64,000 nt of DNA from Sphingomonadales bacterium EhC05 (lineage in GTDB: Bacteria > Pseudomonadota > Alphaproteobacteria > Sphingomonadales > Sphingomonadaceae). The stretch lies in assembly GCA_001650955.1 (NCBI GenBank), contig LXYP01000014.1:1-64000 (forward strand), written 5' to 3'. The position numbers and the translations under genes were made by a program. The first letter of the stretch is position 1; the number at the start of each line of letters is the position of its first letter. Below, in pieces: positions 9,884 to 18,154 of the stretch. The notes under the pieces were generated by a model that saw only the letters and a program-made list of their open reading frames with translations, was not told the DNA's origin and searched no databases.

Positions 9884-11143
9884 TTGGATTATTTTCAACA
9901 AAAAAATGGCGTTGTACATGCTGAGAATATTCCGTTGCCGGAAATTGCTTCGGAAGTTGGTACGCCGGTTTACATTTACTCTAGAGCCACTTTGGAGCGG
10001 CACGCCCGCGTTTTCCGGGAAGGATTGAAAGATGCTGGAAAAATCCATCTCGCCTTCGCGGTGAAGGCCAACCCGAATCTGGCGGTGCTCAGAATTCTCG
10101 CCAATCAAGGCTATGGTGCAGATGTCGTATCAGGCGGTGAACTCGAGCGTGCACTGGCGGCCGGTATGAAAGCGGAAGATATCGTATTTTCGGGCGTTGG
10201 AAAAAGCCGTGAAGAACTGACCCTCGGGCTGGACAAAGCGATTGGGCAATTCAACCTCGAATCCGAGGAAGAAGGAGAAATGCTTGCCGCGATTGCGGCG
10301 GCGCGCGGAGAAAAGGCGTCGGCTACGCTTCGAGTTAATCCCGATGTTGATGCGGGCACCCATGCCAAAATTTCGACGGGCAAAAAGGAAAATAAATTTG
10401 GCGTCGCCATTGATATTGCTCCCGATATTTACGCGCGGCTGGCCAAGCTGGAGGGCCTAGACCTGCGTGGGGTCGCGGTGCATATCGGAAGCCAGTTACA
10501 GAATTTGGACCCGCTGGAACACTGCTATGTCCGGATGGGCGAACTGGTTGGGCAATTGCGCGACGCAGGACATCAGATCTCTCACGTCGATTTAGGCGGC
10601 GGCCTGGGCGTACCCTATAAACCAGAAGATAATCCGCCAAGTCCAGCGGAATATGGCGCCATGGTCGCGCGCATCACCAAGGATTGGGATGTCACATTGA
10701 TGTTTGAACCGGGTCGGGTGATCGCTGGCAATAGCGGTGTCATGGTGACCAAGGTCGTCCGCATCAAGCCGGGGGTGAACAGCGATTTTGTGATCATCGA
10801 TGCGGCGATGAACGATTTGATGCGGCCTGCGATATATGATGCGTGGCATCATTTCGAAGCGGTGGAACCCACCGGCGAAAAAATGATCGCGTCGATTGTC
10901 GGACCGATTTGCGAGAGTAGTGATATTTTCACCAAAGAACGTGAAGTCGATCGAGTGGCGACCGATGATCTTGGAATTTTCCGGACCGCTGGTGCTTATG
11001 GAGCAACGATGGCCAATACTTATAACAGCCGGCCGCTGGTGCCTGAAGTGCTGGTAGATGGTGATCAATATGCTGTGGTTGCCGAGCGGATCGAACCCGC
11101 AACGATCATGGCCGCTGAACATGTGCCGGACTGGCTAAAATGA
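9884..11143 (+). CDS. lysA: Diaminopimelate decarboxylase
   Basis: PLP enzyme making lysine from meso-diaminopimelate. 419 aa with the PLP lysine in FAVKANPNLAVLRIL, the HIGSQ motif, the glycine-rich LGGGLGVPY, EPGRVIAGNSG, and CESSDIFTKER near the substrate site. The start is a TTG at 9884: an in-frame TGA lies shortly upstream and no ATG or GTG is available before the conserved region. An AAGG ribosome site precedes it. The stop overlaps the next start (ATGA). Confidence 0.95.
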   Translation: MDYFQQKNGVVHAENIPLPEIASEVGTPVYIYSRATLERHARVFREGLKDAGKIHLAFAVKANPNLAVLRILANQGYGADVVSGGELERALAAGMKAEDIVFSGVGKSREELTLGLDKAIGQFNLESEEEGEMLAAIAAARGEKASATLRVNPDVDAGTHAKISTGKKENKFGVAIDIAPDIYARLAKLEGLDLRGVAVHIGSQLQNLDPLEHCYVRMGELVGQLRDAGHQISHVDLGGGLGVPYKPEDNPPSPAEYGAMVARITKDWDVTLMFEPGRVIAGNSGVMVTKVVRIKPGVNSDFVIIDAAMNDLMRPAIYDAWHHFEAVEPTGEKMIASIVGPICESSDIFTKEREVDRVATDDLGIFRTAGAYGATMANTYNSRPLVPEVLVDGDQYAVVAERIEPATIMAAEHVPDWLK

Positions 11144-11916
11144 ACCAACTGCCGATCTTTGTGAACCTGCGCGGACGCAAGGTCATATTGCTCGGCACCG
11201 GCGAAATGGCTGACGCCAAACGGCGATTATATGAACGCGCGGGCGCTAAAGTCGTTGATGATGAAAATATTTCGGATGCCGCTCTCGCGGTCGTCGCATT
11301 GGAAGATGATGCCGAAGCGGGCGCTGCCGTCAACCGGCTCAAAGCGAGAGGCCTGCTGGTCAATGCCGTCGACCGGTCGGCATTGTGCGATTATACCACA
11401 CCAGCGATCATTGACCGCGATCCGGTGCTGATTGCGATTGGTACCGGCGGAACATCGGCGGGCCTTGCCAAAGCGCTACGTCAAAGACTGGAACAGCTGG
11501 TACCAGCCAATCTGGGCCAATTGGCTCGGCGCCTTTCGGCAGCGCGCGACCGGATCAAGCAAATTTGGCCGAACGGGCCAGATCGCCGCAAGGCGATTGA
11601 TGCCGCTCTCGATCCGGCTGGGCCATTGGATATTTTTTTTGATCGAGCGGAGTCCAATGTCGACAGATGGCTGGCGATGCCCTTTGTCGAGAACAAGTCA
11701 GAAGTCGTGGATATGCTGCTCGCCAGCGCAGACCCGGATGATCTCACAATCGGTCAGGCCCGATTGTTGGGACAGGCAGACCAGATTTACGCAAATGATG
11801 ACGTTCCATCCGTTCTCCTCGATCGTGCACGTGCCGATGCTGAACGGTTTAGCTTGTCGATATGGGACGAACGGCCGCCGGTCGGATTGACCTTGAGAAT
11901 CAGAATGAAAATATGA
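11140..11916 (+). CDS. Precorrin-2 dehydrogenase / sirohydrochlorin ferrochelatase (siroheme synthase N-terminal type)
   Basis: 258-aa Met8p-like bifunctional enzyme that oxidises precorrin-2 and inserts iron to make siroheme. The N-terminal NAD-binding segment is RKVILLGTGEMADAKRRLY and the later GTGGTSAGLAKALRQRLE is typical of the family. It lacks the C-terminal uroporphyrinogen methyltransferase half of CysG, so that activity must be encoded elsewhere. ATGA overlaps on both sides make it translationally coupled to lysA and to the DUF2721 gene. Confidence 0.9.
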   Translation: MNQLPIFVNLRGRKVILLGTGEMADAKRRLYERAGAKVVDDENISDAALAVVALEDDAEAGAAVNRLKARGLLVNAVDRSALCDYTTPAIIDRDPVLIAIGTGGTSAGLAKALRQRLEQLVPANLGQLARRLSAARDRIKQIWPNGPDRRKAIDAALDPAGPLDIFFDRAESNVDRWLAMPFVENKSEVVDMLLASADPDDLTIGQARLLGQADQIYANDDVPSVLLDRARADAERFSLSIWDERPPVGLTLRIRMKI

Positions 11917-12386
11917 CCCCGGTTATGCAAGAGCTAGCCAATGCGGATATTGTCACTGTGTTGCAAACCGCGATGGCGCCTGCATTTTTGTTGGTCGCGC
12001 TCGGTGGAATGCTCAATATTTTCACTGGTCGGCTGGAACGAATCATCGATCGGTCGCGCGTCATGCAGGACCGATATCTCGAAACCGAGGGAGACGAGCA
12101 TCTGCTATGCGTCAACGAATTGCGGGATTTGCAGCTGCGGATAAAATATGTGAACAGCGCGATTTACTTCGGCGTGGTGAGCGCGATCGTGGTCTGCATT
12201 TTGATCGGATTGCTCTTCATCATGGGGCTCACCGGCTTCTCTGACCTGGCTCAGATCGTAGCCGGTTCTTTTGTTCTCGCCGTTATCTTACTGTCGATTG
12301 CGCTGACCCAATTTTCTCGGGAAGTGCGTCTAGGTATTCGTGATTTCATGATCCGGGAGGAATATTTGGAGCGCGACGACCACTAG
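11913..12386 (+). CDS. DUF2721 family membrane protein
   Basis: 157 aa; the start at 11913 overlaps the previous stop by ATGA. DUF2721 features are TAMAPAFLLVALGGMLNIFTGRLERIIDRSR at the N-terminus and ELRDLQLRIKYVNSAIYF before two further hydrophobic helices (VVSAIVVCILIGLLFIMG and IVAGSFVLAVILLSIAL). It is an inner membrane protein of unknown function and the last gene before the integrated element. Confidence 0.87.
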   Translation: MTPVMQELANADIVTVLQTAMAPAFLLVALGGMLNIFTGRLERIIDRSRVMQDRYLETEGDEHLLCVNELRDLQLRIKYVNSAIYFGVVSAIVVCILIGLLFIMGLTGFSDLAQIVAGSFVLAVILLSIALTQFSREVRLGIRDFMIREEYLERDDH

Positions 12387-12408
12387 TTTTTTTGACTGCG
12401 AAATGAAA

Positions 12409-12443
12409 AGAGACTGCCCACCACATTCGGATGGACAGCCTCT
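12409..12443 (-). terminator. Rho-independent terminator, probably the original end of the split small-ORF transcript
   Basis: Read on the minus strand: a 14-15 bp stem (AGAGGCTGTCCATCC against GGTGGGCAGTCTCT, with G-U pairs), 6-base loop, then TTTTC. It sits directly outside the left repeat. With the 22-kb element removed it would follow the small ORF now at 34594-34698 at a normal distance. It may also slow readthrough from the DUF2721 operon. Confidence 0.7.
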
Positions 12444-12450
12444 AAACATG

Positions 12451-12474
12451 GGTCAGCGGTTGGAAGTGCCGCTG
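12451..12474. repeat. Left attachment-site repeat (attL core)
   Basis: 24 bp identical to 34554-34577. Internally it is an inverted repeat: CAGCGG and CCGCTG flank TTGGAAGTG. Outside the exact core, CATG precedes both copies (with one extra G here), while the bases on the inner side differ. Confidence 0.85.
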
Positions 12475-12613
12475 ACACCCTGTTCTATCTAATTCTATCC
12501 AATTCAATTAATGCCAGTAATCTAAGGAGTTTTGACGATTTTGTTCTAAATAGTTCGTTGTAATCCTATTCTAACCGCGTATAAAAGGGGGAGCGAAAGG
12601 AGGGGCTATAGTC

Positions 12614-13837
12614 ATGCTCTCTGAACATTTGGACGCTCTCAAAGTTAAAAACGCAAAGCCAGGTCGCCACCGCGACGGCAAGGGTTTAATTCTGCTGGTA
12701 AAGCCTTCCGGCTCAAAAAGCTGGGTGTTGCGTGTCCAAAAGAACGGCAAGCGCAGGGACTTTGGCTTAGGATCGGTTGATGTCCTTTCGTTAGCCGATG
12801 CGCGTCAAAAGGCGGCGCAAGGTCGTGCATGGGTAGCTCAAGGGAAAAACCCTAAAGCCGAATGGGAAAGGCTAGAACGCGTGATTCCTACATTTCAGGA
12901 AGTGGCTATTGAATGTCATGCTGTGCTGAAAGCCGATTGGCGAAACGAAAAGCATTCAAAGCAATGGCTCTCGACTCTGGATAGATACGCCTTTCCCGTT
13001 ATCGGCAAGATGCCAGTCAATGAAATTGATGTTGATGAAATGAGCGATGTTCTTACGCCGATATGGATGCAAAAGCCCGAAACCGCTTCTCGTGTCCGTA
13101 ACCGAATGGGGGCTGTGCTTTCTTATGCGAAGGCAAAGAAATATCGGTCAACCGATGCTCCGTTAAATGCGCTATCGTTTGTGTTGCCTAAGCAGAAAAA
13201 CGCACGGAAGGCGCTATATAGAAATCATCCATCATTACCTTATGAGCAATTGCCGGAATTTATGGGACGGCTGCGCTCTTTGGAAAATACAGTCAGTCGT
13301 TTAGCAACATCATTTCAGATATTAACGGGTGCAAGAACAGAGGAAATTAGGTTCTCCCGCTGGTCGGAGTTTGATTTTGATAAGAAGGTTTGGAGCCTTC
13401 CGTCTAGCCGTATGAAGGCTGGCGATCCGCACAAATTTTATTTGTCGGGCGGCGCTCTAGCGGTATTGGATGAAGTGAAGGCCTTGGGCCAGCAATCTCT
13501 AGATGATCTGGTTTTTGTAGGTAGCACTGGCGGGGCAATGTCGAATAGGGCCATGCTTCGTGTGCTGCAATCATTGGGTGCTGTCGATAAGGATGGCGTT
13601 CCTGCTACCGTTCATGGAATGCGATCAACGCTGCGCACATGGGCGCAAGAAAAATGCCCTACTGTTCCTGAACCAGTTGTCGAATTGTCGATTGCTCATA
13701 AGCAATCTGATAAAGTTGTTGCCGCATATGCTAGGGCTGAGTTTGTCGATATGCGACGGGATCTAATGGAGCGATGGGCTGACTTTGTTTTGGGCAGAAA
13801 TAGCAACGTGGTTCCTATTGTGGCTGCGAGAGCTTAA
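12614..13837 (+). CDS. int: Tyrosine-type site-specific integrase
   Basis: 407 aa. An N-terminal arm-binding (DUF4102-like) domain contains RDGKGLILLVKPSGSKSWVLRV, a SAM-like core-binding domain follows, then the catalytic domain with Arg in TGARTEEIRFSRW, HGMRSTLRTWAQE (H-x-x-R), LSIAHKQ, and the nucleophile Tyr in VVAAYARAEF. It is 139 bp inside attL, the usual place. The intervening sequence has short direct repeats (TTCTATC, TTCTATCC, AATTCAATTAAT) that could be integrase arm sites. An AAAGGAGGGG ribosome site precedes the ATG. Confidence 0.95.
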   Translation: MLSEHLDALKVKNAKPGRHRDGKGLILLVKPSGSKSWVLRVQKNGKRRDFGLGSVDVLSLADARQKAAQGRAWVAQGKNPKAEWERLERVIPTFQEVAIECHAVLKADWRNEKHSKQWLSTLDRYAFPVIGKMPVNEIDVDEMSDVLTPIWMQKPETASRVRNRMGAVLSYAKAKKYRSTDAPLNALSFVLPKQKNARKALYRNHPSLPYEQLPEFMGRLRSLENTVSRLATSFQILTGARTEEIRFSRWSEFDFDKKVWSLPSSRMKAGDPHKFYLSGGALAVLDEVKALGQQSLDDLVFVGSTGGAMSNRAMLRVLQSLGAVDKDGVPATVHGMRSTLRTWAQEKCPTVPEPVVELSIAHKQSDKVVAAYARAEFVDMRRDLMERWADFVLGRNSNVVPIVAARA

Positions 13838-13846
13838 TTAGAGAAG

Positions 13847-13901
13847 GGGTGGCTAGGTTTAGCGACCGAACAGCCGTAACCGCACGGCCTGCCACCCTTT
13901 T
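13847..13901 (+). terminator. Terminator after the integrase gene
   Basis: GGGTGGC ... GCCACCC closed by an inner hairpin (GCCGT / ACGGC), followed by TTTT; it begins 10 bp after the integrase stop. Confidence 0.7.
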
Positions 13902-13930
13902 ACAAATGCGGATCGTCCAGCGGAGGCGTT

Positions 13931-14929
13931 ATGTGGAAGAAATTCTATTCTGATGGCTGGTGTCCAATGACACCAAACGGATATCTATTTTCTAGTTATG
14001 CTGTGGACGGCTTAATGAACGTTTCTGATGAACTTTGTTTTCATGGGAAAATCCGCCGCTTGCGGGCGGTGGGGGGATTGCCGACAGAGGAAATGCGGAT
14101 CATCAGGACTATGGATAAATCTCATATTTTTGATGAGCCACGCGAAAAAACCGACCCTTCAATCTTAGATGAGCGCGACGAGATTGCGATGGAAATAGAG
14201 AGCGTCTTTGCACAAATTGGACTTGCCGCGTTCGAGGGTTCGCTAAAATCCGTTGGCCGCGAGAAATCTGGAGGGCCGTTGATTGATATACCAGCTGGCT
14301 TTTGGGGTCTCGATGATTATTGGCCACGGTTGTCAAAATGTGCGTTGAATATCGACCATCCATATGATGATGATGCAGAGGATACGCATTGGATATTTTT
14401 TGAAATGTGCTCTCTGTATTGGCTTGTAGACAGCGAGCGCATCGCCTGTGGATTTGAGCCAAGATGGCAACGTCGATTTACAAAATTAGTGACCCCTGAT
14501 GAATGGCCGGGTCCGGACAAGGCAGAGGCCGCGCTAAGGGAAGCTGCCGGGAATCTGGAAAATTTTCGCGCTCAACAGACTGAGCAAACGCAATCCAAGC
14601 CGCCTCCAAATGTGGTCTCCGTCAAACGCGAAAATGATCAACGCCAACATGGTGGTGATAGCATATCTAAGACCCCCAATTGTGCTTTCGTTTTACCGCA
14701 GGCTCAGAAGATTATCAGGACTCGGGTTTACGGTATTTTTGATGACGAGCTAGCCACTAAAGTGGCGAGTGAATTAGCAAAAAGAGGCGTCTCTGATGAA
14801 TCAGCCATTGGTCAGATTTTGAAAGAAGAAAATTACCTTTCAGAAATACGGGGCAAGGGGAGTGAGACCCAAAAGATACGGCGTTTGAAAAACACCATTC
14901 TAGAAGCTTACCCAAATGTGTTTGAGTAG
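13931..14929 (+). CDS. Hypothetical protein of the integrated element
   Basis: 332 aa, soluble, no recognised domain. The N-terminal 190 residues are rich in Trp and acidic residues (FWGLDDYWPRLSKCALNIDHPYDDDAEDTHW, split across the region), then comes a Gln-rich linker, and the C-terminal 80 residues form a charged helical segment (DELATKVASELAKRGVSDESAIGQILKEENYLSEI). Preceded by CAGCGGAGGCGTT, a usable ribosome site. Placed between the integrase terminator and the small-gene replication operon. Function unknown. Confidence 0.65.
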   Translation: MWKKFYSDGWCPMTPNGYLFSSYAVDGLMNVSDELCFHGKIRRLRAVGGLPTEEMRIIRTMDKSHIFDEPREKTDPSILDERDEIAMEIESVFAQIGLAAFEGSLKSVGREKSGGPLIDIPAGFWGLDDYWPRLSKCALNIDHPYDDDAEDTHWIFFEMCSLYWLVDSERIACGFEPRWQRRFTKLVTPDEWPGPDKAEAALREAAGNLENFRAQQTEQTQSKPPPNVVSVKRENDQRQHGGDSISKTPNCAFVLPQAQKIIRTRVYGIFDDELATKVASELAKRGVSDESAIGQILKEENYLSEIRGKGSETQKIRRLKNTILEAYPNVFE

Positions 14930-15083
14930 GTAAGGCTCCTCTGCGTTTCGCAGAGTTTCGCAGAGATTTAGTGTTTTATATAGTGTTTTCCTGCGCCTAC
15001 GTTAGCAATCGAACAAATATAAATAGAATGGGACCATTCGTACAAGCAGCAGCACCGCATGCTTGATCAAATGGAGAAAGCCC

Positions 15084-15275
15084 ATGCAAGAAGTGACGGT
15101 TATCGAGCCGGTCTTGATCGAGGTAAAAACGATGAAGACCCGGTGGGGGTGTGGCCGAACCCGCACATACGACTTAATCAAAAAAGGTTCGATTGAAACC
15201 AGAATGAGCGGCGGTCGCCGGTTGATAGTTGATGCCAGCGTTAAGCGGTATTTCGATTTGGAAGATGCGGCTTAG
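15084..15275 (+). CDS. Small HTH_17-like DNA-binding protein (excisionase-like)
   Basis: 63 aa from MQEVTVIEPVLIEV. The core TRWGCGRTRTYDLIKKGSIETRMSG followed by a basic, hydrophobic strand (GRRLIVDASVKRYFDLE) resembles MerR-like excisionase/HTH_17 proteins that bind DNA near attachment sites. The Met at 15084 follows GAGAAAGCCC; an upstream in-frame ATG at 15063 is less likely. It could be Xis or a transcription activator of the downstream operon. Confidence 0.6.
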   Translation: MQEVTVIEPVLIEVKTMKTRWGCGRTRTYDLIKKGSIETRMSGGRRLIVDASVKRYFDLEDAA

Positions 15276-15303
15276 TGCCCATCACCTTCTCTTCAAATGA
15301 AAA

Positions 15304-15328
15304 AGGCCTCGCCCTGGTGGCGAAGCCT
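15304..15328 (-). terminator. Hairpin with minus-strand T-run
   Basis: AGGCcTCGCC / GGCGAaGCCT stem with a 4-5 base loop. On the minus strand it is followed by TTTTTC, typical of Rho-independent termination; on the + strand it lacks a T-run but could still attenuate transcription after the HTH gene. Confidence 0.5.
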
Positions 15329-15465
15329 AATCCATTATCTGTGTTTACAGGTGCCTTCGACGGGGCAACAAGCATTATAGGGCAAATTGTCATATATGTA
15401 AACTACGTACGTAATGCTGACCCTTTTTACCTGTTACGCAGATTCCATGACAAGGAATCTCGACC

Positions 15466-15639
15466 ATGCAAAATCAGTTTTCACTCTCTGAATATCTCCC
15501 TGAACCAAACGGCGAACTTCCTCAATATGACGGCGGTACGTCTCGGGAATTAGAGCCTCCCAAATCACAGCAAATGGAAGCGCGGCAATTCGTGATTGCC
15601 CTTGGCCTGCTGCATGATCTGCGGGGTGCTGTCCAATGA
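15466..15639 (+). CDS. Small hypothetical protein, first gene of the coupled replication operon
   Basis: 57 aa (MQNQFSLSEYLPEPNGELPQ...), with an AAGGA ribosome site 8 bp upstream of the ATG. Its stop overlaps the next start by ATGA at 15636. The C-terminus contains a hydrophobic helix-like stretch (QFVIALGLLHDLRGAV). No family recognised; the coupling supports expression. Confidence 0.55.
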   Translation: MQNQFSLSEYLPEPNGELPQYDGGTSRELEPPKSQQMEARQFVIALGLLHDLRGAVQ

Positions 15640-15821
15640 GGCCGACACTCTCTGTTCGCAATCCAGACGTTGAAAGTCTTATCCGCAACCTGCCGTTTGA
15701 TAATGGCGACAATGAAGACCTGCGGAGTTGGACGCAATCAATCTGCCGTGATCGCAATGCTTGGTCGGTTCGTACCGCAAAAAATAGGATCCCTAACAGT
15801 CTTGGAAGGAAACAATCATGA
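15636..15821 (+). CDS. Small hypothetical protein in the coupled replication operon
   Basis: 61 aa (MRPTLSVRNPDVESLIRNLP...). The start overlaps the preceding stop by 4 bp and the stop overlaps the following start by 4 bp, the hallmark of a translationally coupled phage-type operon. Trp/Arg-rich C-terminal half; no domain recognised. Confidence 0.5.
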   Translation: MRPTLSVRNPDVESLIRNLPFDNGDNEDLRSWTQSICRDRNAWSVRTAKNRIPNSLGRKQS

Positions 15822-16003
15822 CCTTTGAAAGTCGGCGCGAAACTGCGCTCAAAATTCTCTCAACCAGCGAAACACTGACGCGCAAGGCGGGAAGCTTCCT
15901 CGGGCAATGCGTGGCCGACGAATGCCCTTTGTCTGATCGTCAACAGGAATGGTTTAACCAGCTCGCCGACCGTGCGGGCGTAAATTTGGAGTCCGTACAA
16001 TGA
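15818..16003 (+). CDS. Small hypothetical protein in the coupled replication operon
   Basis: 61 aa (MTFESRRETALKILSTSETLTRKAG...), containing LTRKAGSFLGQCVADE and LSDRQQEWFNQLADRAGV. The GGAAGGAAAC sequence upstream of the ATG is a good ribosome site. It overlaps its neighbours on both sides by ATGA. The layout recalls short phage proteins that precede replication genes. Function unknown. Confidence 0.55.
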   Translation: MTFESRRETALKILSTSETLTRKAGSFLGQCVADECPLSDRQQEWFNQLADRAGVNLESVQ

Positions 16004-16320
16004 ATGACATGAACAAATATCCAAATATGCCCGGCTGGAAGGGCAGTAAGTCAACGGGCCGTGAAGCGGCCTTTGCGGTCGCGAAAGACATTACAGGGCG
16101 GCGTCGGCAAGTCTGGGAAGCTTTCGAGCCTTACGGGACTGCTGGCAGCACTTGTGACGCTATAGCCGAGAGATTAAGCCTACCGGTTCATATCCTGCGG
16201 CCAAGGGCATCTGAACTCGAACAGCTTGGCAAGCTATACGTCCTGCCTGAAAAGCGGCCTGGACTAATGGGGCATAACGTCACCGTCTATTCCGTGTTCA
16301 AGCCAGCCGAAGCGGCCTAG
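16000..16320 (+). CDS. Winged-helix-like protein upstream of the primase
   Basis: 106 aa. The middle (RRRQVWEAFEPYGTAGSTCDAIAERLSLP then RASELEQLGKLYVLPEKR) reads like a winged helix with a recognition helix and wing, as in phage replication-organiser proteins. It overlaps the previous gene by ATGA and ends 2 bp before the GTG of the primase gene, so it probably helps load or direct the primase at the element's origin. The role is inferred from fold and position. Confidence 0.55.
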   Translation: MNDMNKYPNMPGWKGSKSTGREAAFAVAKDITGRRRQVWEAFEPYGTAGSTCDAIAERLSLPVHILRPRASELEQLGKLYVLPEKRPGLMGHNVTVYSVFKPAEAA

Positions 16321-16322
16321 CC

Positions 16323-17330
16323 GTGGCGGGGTCTTTTGCGACGTGGCAACCTCTTTATGAGGAGGCGGGGATTGCGACATTCCCGGTCGATGCTGCGCGC
16401 AAAAGCCCCTCAGTGGGTAATTATCTGAGGGCTGGTATGCCAGCGTCTCGGGAATGGGCTAGAAAGTTCGATCAAGCCAATGCGCTTGGTTTCGTCTGTG
16501 GAAAGCGAAACGGTCTAACAGTGTTGGATATCGACACGCGCAACGAAAACACGTTGGCCGATGCAATCGAGAAATTCGGGCCTTCGCCAATCATTATCAG
16601 AACGGCGTCAAAAAAGTTTCATGTCTGGTATCGTCATAATGGTGAAAAGCGGTCGATCCGACCGGACAAGCAAACACCAATCGATATATTGGGTGGTGGT
16701 TATGCGGTCGCGCCTCCCTCAAATGCCAACGGGGGCCAATATGAGTTTATAGAAGGTTCTCTATCCGATTTAAGCTCTCTCTCCTTCATGAGGGCGCCCC
16801 CTGCTCAAATGCCGCTAGGAACGCCTCAGAATGGATTATCTGAGCAAGTCGCTGGTGAAGGTGGTCGTAACGACGCCTTGTTTAAGATTGCCCTGCAAAT
16901 GGCTCGCGGCGCAACTGGAATGGAAGGCCTATTTGAAAGCGTATCGAACGCGAATATATCAACGATGGAACCACCTTTGACAGACAGCGAAGTTATCAGG
17001 ATTGCCGCGTCAGCATGGGATTATCAACAGGCTGGTAAAAATTGGTCCGGTAGCGGTCGGAAGATCGTGAAAAACTTTGATGAAATTGACGCCTTTATTC
17101 CCAAAGATGGGAAGCCTCACAAATCCGCGCCGGATGCCGCCTTTCTGCTCGACCTGCTTCGACGCCTCCACTTTGAGCGCAAGACGTTCTTTGTAGCAAA
17201 CGCCATGCACGAAAAACTAGGATGGTCACGCAAACGCTTCACGGCGGCGCGCTCATATCTGGAATGCATGGGTAAGTTGCGCATTGTCAGACCGAAAGGG
17301 AAGGATGTCCCAACGGTCTACGGATTCTGA
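16323..17330 (+). CDS. Bifunctional DNA primase/polymerase (Prim-Pol N-terminal domain)
   Basis: 335 aa, GTG start. Residues 1-160 match the Prim-Pol (PF09250) fold of archaeo-eukaryotic primase type: GIATFPVDAARKSP, the metal-binding LTVLDIDTR (D-x-D), FHVWYRHNGEKRS, and the glycine-rich IDILGGGYAVAPPS. The C-terminal part (about 260-335) looks like a small winged helix and no helicase domain is attached. It would prime replication of the excised element, using a host or separate helicase. It is the last gene of the ATGA-linked operon. Confidence 0.85.
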   Translation: MAGSFATWQPLYEEAGIATFPVDAARKSPSVGNYLRAGMPASREWARKFDQANALGFVCGKRNGLTVLDIDTRNENTLADAIEKFGPSPIIIRTASKKFHVWYRHNGEKRSIRPDKQTPIDILGGGYAVAPPSNANGGQYEFIEGSLSDLSSLSFMRAPPAQMPLGTPQNGLSEQVAGEGGRNDALFKIALQMARGATGMEGLFESVSNANISTMEPPLTDSEVIRIAASAWDYQQAGKNWSGSGRKIVKNFDEIDAFIPKDGKPHKSAPDAAFLLDLLRRLHFERKTFFVANAMHEKLGWSRKRFTAARSYLECMGKLRIVRPKGKDVPTVYGF

Positions 17331-17416
17331 AAATGCCAATTTTGCCGCCCGCAGGGTTTAGTTGTTTTGCGTTCAAGGTTGCAGGGGGAGAGGGGGAGAG
17401 GGTGTAAGTTATCATT

Positions 17417-17436
17417 ACTGGTCAATATCGACCAGT
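17417..17436. promoter_or_regulatory. Inverted repeat upstream of the DUF5681 operon
   Basis: ACTGGTC and GACCAGT arms (7 bp, perfect) around AATATC, 87 bp before the DUF5681 start and just after two GGGGGAGA repeats. Likely a regulator-binding palindrome; no terminator T-run follows. Confidence 0.45.
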
Positions 17437-17522
17437 CTTAACTCTCTCAATCATTGGTATGGCCTGCAACAAAATAGATCACTTTAGGTAAGTCTTGCTG
17501 TCCTAATGCTGATTGTGATAAC

Positions 17523-17987
17523 ATGAACGAAACGAAAGGCGCTCGAGTGCTTGGTGAACCTGAAAATACAGATGAAAAACAGGCTGGGCGGTACAAGCCC
17601 GGACAATCTGGCAATCCTGCGGGGAAGCCGCCTGGAGCCCGCAACAAGGTAACTCGTGATGTCGAAGCTCTGCTTGGCGGTGAACATGAAGCTTTAACAC
17701 GAGCGGCCATTGATAAAGCTCTGGACGGCGACACGGCGGCGCTTCGCCTTTGTTTGGACAGGATCGCTCCTGCTCGCAAAGATTCACCAATCACCATGAC
17801 ATTACCGAAAGTTGAAACCGTCCGGGATGCTGTGGCGGCTTCTCAGCACGTTCTCGCTTCTGTCGCTGCTGGTGAAGTCACGCCGGATGAAGCTGGACGG
17901 GTCATGGCATTGCTCACCGCTCACAAGGCGCTCGTTGAAGTTGGTGACATTGAGGGCCGCGTTGCAGCATTGGAGGAAAAACAGTGA
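17523..17987 (+). CDS. DUF5681 domain protein (terminase-small-subunit-like position)
   Basis: 154 aa. The N-terminal RYKPGQSGNPAGKPPGARNKVTRDVEALL is the DUF5681 signature found in many phage and element proteins, often encoded next to terminase genes. The rest is helical and ends with IEGRVAALEEKQ. The TGA overlaps the GTG of the next gene. No large terminase gene follows, which is unusual for this family's phage context. A DNA-packaging or DNA-recognition role is inferred, not shown. Confidence 0.75.
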   Translation: MNETKGARVLGEPENTDEKQAGRYKPGQSGNPAGKPPGARNKVTRDVEALLGGEHEALTRAAIDKALDGDTAALRLCLDRIAPARKDSPITMTLPKVETVRDAVAASQHVLASVAAGEVTPDEAGRVMALLTAHKALVEVGDIEGRVAALEEKQ

Positions 17988-18154
17988 ACTTAAGCGGAAG
18001 AGTTTCCAAATTGGAAGGAGTCCGGCGCTACGCAAGCATTGGTGAGGTTTTGGATTTGCTTGATTGGGCCGACTCTGATTGGCCGGTGGGGCTGGAGCCT
18101 CACCCTGATTTAATCACTGAGCTTGATCGGATGGCGCAAGATGACATCAATTAA
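17984..18154 (+). CDS. Tiny protein with R-V-x-x-LE motif (1)
   Basis: 56 aa, GTG start overlapping the DUF5681 stop (GTGA), beginning MNLSGRVSKLEGVRRY. It shares the R-[VL]-x-x-LE heptad with the C-terminus of the DUF5681 protein and with the next two genes. The remainder is acidic (LDLLDWADSDWPVGLEPHPDL). Unrecognised; expression is supported by coupling on both sides (14-bp overlap with the next gene). Confidence 0.5.
   Translation: MNLSGRVSKLEGVRRYASIGEVLDLLDWADSDWPVGLEPHPDLITELDRMAQDDIN

Noticed and set aside
12390-12480. tmRNA or tRNA as the integration target
   Set aside because: No acceptor stem, T-loop or tag-peptide frame was found around either att copy; the locus fits a small ORF with a terminator instead.
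15434-15757. 107-codon minus-strand frame
   Set aside because: It lies antisense to two coupled small genes with good ribosome sites and has no recognisable protein character.
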